This document shows positions 57,007 to 64,000 of a DNA stretch of 64,000 bases, piece after piece; the stretch's first letter is position 1, and the number at the start of each line of letters is the position of its first letter. The notes beneath the pieces are model-generated. The model was given only the letters and a program-made list of their open reading frames with translations, had not been told where the DNA came from and ran no database searches. The position numbers and the translations under genes are program-made. Source of the DNA: Massilibacteroides sp. (lineage in GTDB: Bacteria; Bacteroidota; Bacteroidia; Bacteroidales; Tannerellaceae); the NCBI GenBank assembly GCA_028708075.1, contig JAQVZS010000001.1, positions 81,319 through 145,318 on the forward strand. Reading direction: 5' to 3'.

Positions 57007-57043
57007 AGTTGTGGTAATTATTTTTCACAGTTGTGGTAATTAT
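57007..57043. repeat. Direct repeat AGTTGTGGTAATTAT x2, 22-bp period
   Basis: Copies at 57007-57021 and 57029-57043; third, inverted partial copy inside the palindrome's right arm. Confidence 0.85.
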
Positions 57044-57083
57044 ATTTGACAATTGTCAAATATAATTACCACAACTGTGAAAA
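57022..57083. repeat. Perfect 62-bp palindrome (31-bp arms, no spacer)
   Basis: TTTTCACAGTTGTGGTAATTATATTTGACAA|TTGTCAAATATAATTACCACAACTGTGAAAA. Confidence 0.95.
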
Positions 57084-57292
57084 TAAAGAATTGTCTTGAA
57101 GAGAAAAAAAGATGGTAGAGATGTTTTTATTTATTTGTCGGGAAGAATAAAGAGCCCCCGTCTTGATCGTTTTTATTAAGTCGATTCCAATCTGTTTTTT
57201 TACAAGAACAAAAACACGCGAGAATAAGAAGTGAATACATTCGTCTTTTCATCCGGATATAATTTTTCAGGAAGGTTAAAAACTTTTTTTAA

Positions 57293-58189
57293 TTATTCCG
57301 CTGGTTGGTAATTTTCGTTAGCGTTTGTTTCAAGTGAACTTTCAGGCGCCTGTTCGATCAAATCCATAAATTGGTCCAATTTCGGGGTGATGATGATTTG
57401 CGTCCGGCGGTTACGTGCTTTTCCTTCCGAGGTCTCATTATCGGTAATCGGATTGTATTCACCACGTCCGGCAGCTGTTAGCCGTTTGGGGTCAATGCCG
57501 TAATCGTTCTGTAAGGCCTGAACAACTGATGAAGCGCGCAACGCACTTAAATCCCAGTTGTTACGAATGTTTGGCCGGGAAATCGGAACAGTGTCTGTGT
57601 TTCCTTCCACTAAAACATCGTATTCGTTGTAATCCAAGATAATTTTGGCTATTTTGGCGAGGATTTCGCCTGCTTTGTTACTTATTTCGTAACTTCCGGA
57701 TTTATATAGCATGTTGTCTGCCAACGAAATATATACAACCCCTTTTAAGACTTTAATATCCAAATCGCTCATTTCTTCACGCGTGAGGGAACGGGTCAGG
57801 TTGTTTACCATGACGAGATTCAACGAGTCGGATTTATTTTTCTCTTGAACCAAATGTTGGATAAAACGATTGGAAGCATTTATTTCATCTACTAATTTAC
57901 TGATATTCACGTTTCCCTGGGAACTTTGAGCGAGGCTTTTATTCAATAGGATTTGCATGTCGGCTAATGATGCCCGTAATTCCTTGTTGTGATCTTGAGC
58001 CTCCTTTAACCGCTCTTCAAGTCCTGTTGAACGCGTATTACACTCTCTTAATTGCAATAAATTATCCTGGTGCTCTGCCTGCAATTGCGAATAATTTGTT
58101 TTCAGACTGTCAAATTGTTTCTGACTTACACATCCAGTGAGAGATAAACCTGCTGTCAAAATAAACAATGGAAGAAAAATTTTATTCAT
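57293..58189 (-). CDS. OmpA-family lipoprotein (peptidoglycan-binding)
   Basis: Lipobox SLTGC, coiled-coil region, OmpA C-terminal domain (VEGNTDTVPI...NWDLSALRASSVVQAL, RLTAAGRGEYNPI, NRRTQIIITP). Confidence 0.9.
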   Translation of the reverse strand: MNKIFLPLFILTAGLSLTGCVSQKQFDSLKTNYSQLQAEHQDNLLQLRECNTRSTGLEERLKEAQDHNKELRASLADMQILLNKSLAQSSQGNVNISKLVDEINASNRFIQHLVQEKNKSDSLNLVMVNNLTRSLTREEMSDLDIKVLKGVVYISLADNMLYKSGSYEISNKAGEILAKIAKIILDYNEYDVLVEGNTDTVPISRPNIRNNWDLSALRASSVVQALQNDYGIDPKRLTAAGRGEYNPITDNETSEGKARNRRTQIIITPKLDQFMDLIEQAPESSLETNANENYQPAE

Positions 58190-58332
58190 AACATGTGTTT
58201 TTATTTTTATATAACATTATTCGTAATAAAATGTTTAGTTTTCAATGGATTGACTTATTCCAAATAAACTTCGGGAAAAAGTTAATTTATGTTATAATGG
58301 AGATTTTATAATTAGGGTTTCATTAATATGTT

Positions 58333-58353
58333 TATATTTGACGCATATGTCAA
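58333..58353 (+). promoter_or_regulatory. -7 box overlapped by palindromic operator upstream of tetR
   Basis: TATATTTG (58333-58340) overlapping TTGACGCATATGTCAA (58338-58353). Confidence 0.6.
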
Positions 58354-58392
58354 ACACTATTGTCAGATATATTAATTTACTTACTTATAATA

Positions 58393-59022
58393 ATGGAACA
58401 GGAAGAAAAAAAAGATGTAGAAAGCCGTATTATTGAAGCGGCTAAACAAGTTTTTGTTCGGAAAGGATTTGAATCGGCAACAATGGGGGATATTGCGGCA
58501 GAAGCCGGAATTGGAAGGACTTCTTTGAATTATTATTTCCGCAATAAGGAAATGTTGTTCGAAGCCATATTAGGAAATTTGATGGGAATGATTTTGCCCA
58601 ATATCGATCAGATTGCGGAAGCTAACTCATCGTATCCGGAAAAAGTTAAGAAGATCGTTGAATTATATTTGCAAATGATCCGCGCGAATGAACTTGTTCC
58701 ATTATTTGTAGTGAATGAGTTTCAGCGGGATCCTCAGCATTTATTTCGAGCTGTATTGAAAGATCCTCAACGTATACAACCAATCATAAAACTTCGAAGA
58801 TTTGTGGAGGATGAAATGGAGAAAGGAAATGTACGTAAGATGCCGATTGTCGATTTGGTCTCTACTTTTATCAGTCTGGTTATCTTTCCTTTTTTGATAC
58901 GCCGTCCCCTGACGGATATATTTTTGGAAGGAAAGGATTCCGAATTTGACGCTTTTTTGGATCGGAGAGCTGAATTTGTTTATGGAATCGTTGTACATTT
59001 ACTCAATCCTGAAAATGAATAG
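58393..59022 (+). CDS. TetR/AcrR family regulator of exporter operon
   Basis: RIIEAAKQVFVRKGFESATMGDIAAEAGIGRTSLNYYFRNKEMLF; ATG 58393 preferred over TTG 58360. Confidence 0.9.
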   Translation: MEQEEKKDVESRIIEAAKQVFVRKGFESATMGDIAAEAGIGRTSLNYYFRNKEMLFEAILGNLMGMILPNIDQIAEANSSYPEKVKKIVELYLQMIRANELVPLFVVNEFQRDPQHLFRAVLKDPQRIQPIIKLRRFVEDEMEKGNVRKMPIVDLVSTFISLVIFPFLIRRPLTDIFLEGKDSEFDAFLDRRAEFVYGIVVHLLNPENE

Positions 59023-60319
59023 TCCTATTATTCGCAGTTCGACAAAATATGTTGTTCTGCCCCTGTTGTTTTCTGTTTTTTTTACTTTATTGAATGCTCA
59101 ACAAACGGTTACGATTCAGGAATGCTATCGTTTGGCGGAAGAGAATTATCCGCAGATTCGTCAATATGACTTGATCCGCAAGGCAGAACAATACGATCTT
59201 TCTAATGCCGGCAAGTCTTGGCTTCCTCAGTTTGTTCTGAATGCGAAAGCGACTTATCAGAGTGATGTGACGAAGTTACCCGTTGATTTTAGTCAATTAC
59301 CAGTCGAAATTACGGTTCCAACATTAAGTAAAGATCAATACCAGGTCATGGCCGAACTGAATCAAACCATTTGGGACGGGGGAGCATCTTCTTCGGCAAA
59401 ACAGTTGACTAAATCGGCGGCGGAAACCGAACGCAAGCAACTGGAAAGTGATTTGTATTCATTGAGGGAACGAATTAATCAACTTTATTTCGGTTGTCTT
59501 TTACAAGCAGATTTGTTACTTCAGAACCGGCTGTTGCAAAAGGAATTGCAGATTAATTTAGAGCGGGTTCAGGCATTTATCGCGAACGGAATGGCGAATG
59601 AGTCTGATAAAGAACTTTTAGAGGTCGAGTTATTGAACGCTTCTCAGCGGGAAACGGAAATTGATGCTTCTCGGTTGGCTTATCTTAGGATGCTTTCTTA
59701 TTTTATCGGGTATAAAGAGCCGGGAAAAATACAACTCGAAAAACTCGTAGTTCCGGCTGTGGATTTTTCATGGTCGATCAAGCGTCCGGAGTTGTCTGTT
59801 TTTGAAGCCAAAAGTATTTACGCAGATTTACAACTGAAAGCGATAACGGCAGGTTTGATGCCACGTTTTGGGGCTTTTGTACAAGCGGGCTACGGGCGTC
59901 CGGGATTGAATATGCTGGAAGACGAATTTAGCCCTTTTTATGTGGCGGGTGTTCGGATGAGTTGGAATTTGGGACGTTTATACACGCAGAAGAATGATCG
60001 TCGAAAAGTGGGAACCCTTCAACGGCAAATTGATGTGGGACGGGAGACTTTTCTTTTTAATACGCACATGCAATTGATTCAACAGCAGGAGGAGGTACAA
60101 AAAATGGTTCGGATTATGCAATCGGACGATGAGATTATCCGTCTGCGTACAAATGTGAAAAAGGCCGCTGAAGTGAAATTGTCGAATGGGGTCATAGCGG
60201 TTTCCGATCTTATCCGTGAAATGAATGCGGAAGATATGGCGCGTCAAGCAGCGATGATCCACCGGACACAATATTTAATGGCAATTTATCAGATCAGGTA
60301 TATAACGAATAATGAATAA
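59015..60319 (+). CDS. TolC-family outer membrane efflux protein
   Basis: Signal peptide, TolC-type helices; ATG at 59015 overlaps the tetR stop by 8 bp; ORF-track start 58946 is inside tetR. Confidence 0.88.
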   Translation: MNSPIIRSSTKYVVLPLLFSVFFTLLNAQQTVTIQECYRLAEENYPQIRQYDLIRKAEQYDLSNAGKSWLPQFVLNAKATYQSDVTKLPVDFSQLPVEITVPTLSKDQYQVMAELNQTIWDGGASSSAKQLTKSAAETERKQLESDLYSLRERINQLYFGCLLQADLLLQNRLLQKELQINLERVQAFIANGMANESDKELLEVELLNASQRETEIDASRLAYLRMLSYFIGYKEPGKIQLEKLVVPAVDFSWSIKRPELSVFEAKSIYADLQLKAITAGLMPRFGAFVQAGYGRPGLNMLEDEFSPFYVAGVRMSWNLGRLYTQKNDRRKVGTLQRQIDVGRETFLFNTHMQLIQQQEEVQKMVRIMQSDDEIIRLRTNVKKAAEVKLSNGVIAVSDLIREMNAEDMARQAAMIHRTQYLMAIYQIRYITNNE

Positions 60320-60324
60320 CGAAT

Positions 60325-61218
60325 ATGAATAAATGGATTTATACGGTGTGTGTAGCCGTGTCGCTGCTTTGTTCCTGTGGAGACAATGAGGAAGATTATG
60401 ATGCGATGGGAGCTTTTGAGGCTACGGAAGTGATTGTATCTTCCGAAGTCGCCGGAAAAATTCTTTGGTTGAATATATTGGAAGGCGACCGTCTTAAAGC
60501 CGGACAGGAGGTTGGTTGTGTCGATAGTTTACAGTTGTATTATAAAAAAGAGCAATTACGTGCCGGACTTCGGGCGGTGGATGTGGCTAAGCCGGATATC
60601 CGTAAGCAGATTGCTGTCCTTGAACAGCAAATTACGACAGTGGAATCGGAACGCCAGCGGATGGAAAACTTGGTTAAGGCGAAAGCTGGTAATCAGAAAA
60701 GCCTGGATGATCTGGTGAATCAACTCGGCTATTTGAGAAAACAATTGGACGCGCAATATTCTTCTTTGTCTAAAACGACCGGTAGAGCGGATGCTGAAGC
60801 GGAAGGCTTGGTTTTTCAGGTGATGCAACTCGACGACATGATCGCGAAATGCAGAGTTATTAATCCATTGACGGGTACCGTTTTGATAAAATATGCCGAG
60901 GCAGGAGAAGTGACGGCAGCCGGGAAACCGCTTTATAAAATAGCCGACACGGATCTTCTTTTTCTTCGTGCTTACATTACGGCTGATCAGCTTTCGCTCA
61001 TCAAAAAGGGACAGTCCGTTTCTGTTTATTCGGATTTTGGGAAAAACGAGCAGCGGGAATACATCGGTACGGTGGCTTGGATCGCGGATCAGTCGGAATT
61101 TACCCCCAAGGGAATACAATCGAAAAACGAACGGACGAATCTGGTATATGCCGTCAAAGTGGCGGTGAAGAATGATGGTTATCTGAAGATCGGTCAATAC
61201 GGTGAATTGAAATTCTGA
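60325..61218 (+). CDS. HlyD/membrane fusion protein (YbhG-like)
   Basis: Lipobox LLCSC; biotinyl-lipoyl-like GKILWLNILEGDRLKAGQEVGCVD, NPLTGTVLIKYAEAGEVTAAGKPLYKIAD. Confidence 0.9.
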   Translation: MNKWIYTVCVAVSLLCSCGDNEEDYDAMGAFEATEVIVSSEVAGKILWLNILEGDRLKAGQEVGCVDSLQLYYKKEQLRAGLRAVDVAKPDIRKQIAVLEQQITTVESERQRMENLVKAKAGNQKSLDDLVNQLGYLRKQLDAQYSSLSKTTGRADAEAEGLVFQVMQLDDMIAKCRVINPLTGTVLIKYAEAGEVTAAGKPLYKIADTDLLFLRAYITADQLSLIKKGQSVSVYSDFGKNEQREYIGTVAWIADQSEFTPKGIQSKNERTNLVYAVKVAVKNDGYLKIGQYGELKF

Positions 61219-62138
61219 TGAATAACGTGCAACTCAATCATATCACTCGTTCATACGGAACGATACATGCCGTCCGCGATGTCTCTCTCGACATTCGTTC
61301 CGGCGAATTGTTTGGTCTGATCGGACCGGACGGTGCAGGAAAGACGACGTTGTTCCGGATTCTTACAACCTTGCTTTTACCAGATAGTGGGGAGGCGAAG
61401 GTTTGCGGGCTGGATGTTCGAAAAGATTGGAAGGAAATCAGGGGAATAGCAGGTTATATGCCCGGACGATTTTCTCTTTATCAAGATTTATCGGTCGAAG
61501 AAAACCTGCGCTTTTTTGCGACGGTCTTTAAGACTACGGTAAAAGAAAACTACGATCTGATACACGATATATATGTTCAGATAGAACCTTTTGCTAAAAG
61601 GCGTGCCGGGAAACTGTCCGGTGGGATGAAACAGAAGCTGGCTCTTTGTTGCGCGTTGATTCATCGTCCGCGGGTTTTGTTTCTGGACGAACCGACAACG
61701 GGTGTCGACCCTGTTTCCCGAAAAGAGTTTTGGGATATTCTTTCCCGCATAAAGAAGCAGGGGATTACAATTATTGTGTCGACCCCCTATATGGACGAGG
61801 CGTCATTATGCGACCGTATTGCCCTGATGAAGAACGGTGTTTGCCTACGTACAGATCATCCCGCTACGATTTCCGCGTCTTACCCGCACCTACTTTGGGC
61901 GGTTTGTGGGGCGGATATGTATTCGTTGCTTTTAGATATAAGGGCGTATCCGGAAACCTATTCTTGCCATGCGTTCGGCGATCGTCATCATCTGGCGCTG
62001 AAAAGTGGAAAGCATGAGATGAACGATTTGAAACATTTTTTACAGGGGCGAGGGCATTCGAATGTGACGATTGAGCCGCTTGTCCCTTCCGTAGAAGATT
62101 ATTTTATGAATTTTGAGGAGGATAAGCTATGTATGTGA
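61218..62138 (+). CDS. ABC transporter ATP-binding protein
   Basis: GLIGPDGAGKTTLFRIL, LSGGMKQKLALCCALI, VLFLDEPTTGVDP. Confidence 0.95.
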   Translation: MNNVQLNHITRSYGTIHAVRDVSLDIRSGELFGLIGPDGAGKTTLFRILTTLLLPDSGEAKVCGLDVRKDWKEIRGIAGYMPGRFSLYQDLSVEENLRFFATVFKTTVKENYDLIHDIYVQIEPFAKRRAGKLSGGMKQKLALCCALIHRPRVLFLDEPTTGVDPVSRKEFWDILSRIKKQGITIIVSTPYMDEASLCDRIALMKNGVCLRTDHPATISASYPHLLWAVCGADMYSLLLDIRAYPETYSCHAFGDRHHLALKSGKHEMNDLKHFLQGRGHSNVTIEPLVPSVEDYFMNFEEDKLCM

Positions 62139-62863
62139 TCGAAGCAGAAAAACTGACAAAACGGTTTGGCAATTTTACGGCGGTAGATCAAATCAGTTTT
62201 GAAGTGAGTGAGGGTGAAATATTCGGTTTTCTTGGGGCGAATGGTGCCGGAAAGACTACCGCTATGCGTATATTATGTGGCCTGTCAAAACCTACTTCCG
62301 GCAAAGTGCGTGTGGCAGGGTTCGATATTTATAAACAGACGGAGCAGGTTAAACAGCATATCGGTTATATGAGTCAGAAGTTTTCTTTGTATGGCGATTT
62401 AAAGGTTTGGGAGAATATTCGCCTTTTTGGAGGCATTTACGGCTTATCGGAAGTGCAATTGAAAGAAAAAACAGACCGGATATTGGGGCTTTTGGATATG
62501 GAAGATAAACGGGATGCACTGGTCGACTCTCTTCCGCTGGGGTGGAAGCAGAAACTGGCTTTTTCGGTTGCGATTGTTCATGAGCCCCGGATCGTTTTTT
62601 TAGATGAACCGACCGGTGGTGTGGATCCGGTGACGAGACGGCAATTCTGGGAATTGATTTATCAGGCGGCCCGCCGGGGAATCACGATTTTTGTGACAAC
62701 GCATTATATGGACGAGGCGGAATATTGTGACCGTGTTTCGATTATGGTCGACGGACGAATTGAAGCACTTGATACCCCGCTGGAGTTGAAACGGAAGTTC
62801 TGTGTAGAAAATATGAATGATGTGTTCTATTCCCTGGCACGTAAAGCACAAAGAGGAGAGTAA
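62129..62863 (+). CDS. ABC transporter ATP-binding protein
   Basis: GFLGANGAGKTTAMRIL, IVFLDEPTGGVDP. Confidence 0.95.
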   Translation: MYVIEAEKLTKRFGNFTAVDQISFEVSEGEIFGFLGANGAGKTTAMRILCGLSKPTSGKVRVAGFDIYKQTEQVKQHIGYMSQKFSLYGDLKVWENIRLFGGIYGLSEVQLKEKTDRILGLLDMEDKRDALVDSLPLGWKQKLAFSVAIVHEPRIVFLDEPTGGVDPVTRRQFWELIYQAARRGITIFVTTHYMDEAEYCDRVSIMVDGRIEALDTPLELKRKFCVENMNDVFYSLARKAQRGE

Positions 62864-62866
62864 GCG

Positions 62867-63961
62867 ATGAAACAATTCCTGTCATTTTTGCAGAAAGAAT
62901 TTTATCATATTTTCAGGGATTTGCGGACAACTCTGATTATGATAGTCATCCCCATTGTTTTAGTCGTTTTGTTTGGTTATGCTATTACTACGGAAATAAA
63001 GAACGCGCGTTTTGTCGTATTGGATCAAAGCCGGGATGTGACTACGCGCCATCTGATCGACCGTTTGGATGCCAATGCCTATTTCGATTTTTATAAACAG
63101 GTTGAAAACTTTGATGAGATTGAAACGCTATTCCGCCAAAATAAAATTAAAATGGCAGTTGTCTTTCCTCCGGATTTTTCGAAAAATCGTGAGATAAAGA
63201 CAGAGATCCAACTATTGGCGGATGCTTCTGATCCGAATGAATCGACTGTCTTAATTGAATATGCGACGTCTATTTTCCAATCGGAATTACGGAGAAATTC
63301 TGATTTTACCTCAGTCGGAATCGTTCCGGTTGTCCGACTGTTGTATAATCCGCAAATGAAAGACGCGTATAATTTTGTTCCCGGCGTGATGGGGATGATC
63401 CTGATTTTGATTTGTTCGCTGATGACTTCTGTCGGGATTGTCCGTGAAAAAGAATACGGTAGTATGGAGGTTTTGTTGGTCTCGCCTTTGAAATCTGTCT
63501 ATATTATTTTAGCCAAAGCGACGCCTTATTTACTGATTAGTTTTGTAAATATTCTTCTGATTTTAGGACTGTCTTATTTTTTGTTGGATGTCCCGATTGT
63601 CGGAAGTTTATGGGTTGTTATTTTTCTCTCTTTAGTCTATGCGTTGGTTGCTTTAAGTTTGGGTTTACTTATTTCAACCATTGCGAACACACAGCAATCC
63701 GCTATGTTAATTTGTGGAATGGCGTTGATGCTACCAGTGATTCTATTAAGTGGCATGATCTTTCCGATCGAAAATATGCCCTGGATTTTGCAAGTCCTAT
63801 CTAATTTGATTCCCGCGCGGTGGTATATTGTCGCCTTGCGGGATGTCATGATTAAAGGGTTGGGTATTATCGATATCCTTCCCGAATTGACGATTCTACT
63901 TTTGATGACTTTCTTTTTGATCTTGTTAAGTGTGAAACGATTTAAAACCAGGTTAGAATAG
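62867..63961 (+). CDS. ABC-2 permease (YbhS/YbhR-like)
   Basis: FVPGVMGMILILICSLMTSVGIVREKEYGSMEVLLVSPL ABC-2 signature. Confidence 0.92.
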   Translation: MKQFLSFLQKEFYHIFRDLRTTLIMIVIPIVLVVLFGYAITTEIKNARFVVLDQSRDVTTRHLIDRLDANAYFDFYKQVENFDEIETLFRQNKIKMAVVFPPDFSKNREIKTEIQLLADASDPNESTVLIEYATSIFQSELRRNSDFTSVGIVPVVRLLYNPQMKDAYNFVPGVMGMILILICSLMTSVGIVREKEYGSMEVLLVSPLKSVYIILAKATPYLLISFVNILLILGLSYFLLDVPIVGSLWVVIFLSLVYALVALSLGLLISTIANTQQSAMLICGMALMLPVILLSGMIFPIENMPWILQVLSNLIPARWYIVALRDVMIKGLGIIDILPELTILLLMTFFLILLSVKRFKTRLE

Positions 63962-64000
63962 ATGATGAATAAACTGAGAATACTGCGTTTTTTGTTGGAG
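63962..64000 (+). CDS. Start of next gene, likely second ABC-2 permease (truncated by window end)
   Basis: ATG immediately after the previous stop: MMNKLRILRFLLE; position matches the usual paired permeases. Confidence 0.5.
   Translation, partial: MMNKLRILRFLLE

Noticed and set aside
56953-57083. CRISPR array or invertible promoter (inverton)
   Set aside because: Only two copies per repeat, 22-bp period leaves no true spacers; the palindrome arms have no intervening segment to invert.
60556-61197. 213-aa minus-strand ORF inside hlyD
   Set aside because: Entirely antisense to a recognised membrane fusion protein gene.

Overview
The window is a Bacteroidota (Bacteroidales-like) chromosomal segment of about 64 kb. 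It is protein-coding throughout; I saw no rRNA, tRNA, CRISPR array or transposase. Left part: the fumC 3' end, gyrA, a TPR protein, an orphan HsdR_N/PD-(D/E)XK protein, amn, holA, fkp, a DUF5686 protein and DPP-IV. Next come an MMPL/RND + LolA-like + beta-barrel operon with a TetR regulator, a C1 peptidase, proC, and an argR-GNAT-argG-argC-argD operon. The centre (about 30-53.5 kb) is a large glucuronoarabinoxylan utilisation locus: GH43, CE1-like esterase, GH67, GH43, GH10, GPH transporter, sialate-O-acetylesterase-like protein, GH115, GH43, hybrid two-component regulator, GH95 and GH51. Right part: a NEW3-domain/ABC-2 operon, an OmpA-like lipoprotein, and a TetR-TolC-HlyD-ABC-ABC-permease exporter that runs off the edge. 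Most interesting observations: (1) the xylan PUL has no susC/susD, but a 19-codon relic resembling a SusD C-terminus (VSLEMTENEKDAYQNPGYN*) lies between GH43 and GH115, suggesting loss of the SusCD pair; (2) a perfect 62-bp palindrome with two opposed TATATTTG -7 boxes sits next to two sets of 22-bp-spaced direct repeats upstream of the NEW3/ABC operon; (3) all three genes of that operon have strong Shine-Dalgarno sequences, atypical for Bacteroidota; (4) ARG-box-like sites flank the argR promoter, and two TetR genes have palindromes overlapping their -7 boxes. Family names come from recognising protein motifs by eye; no database search was run.
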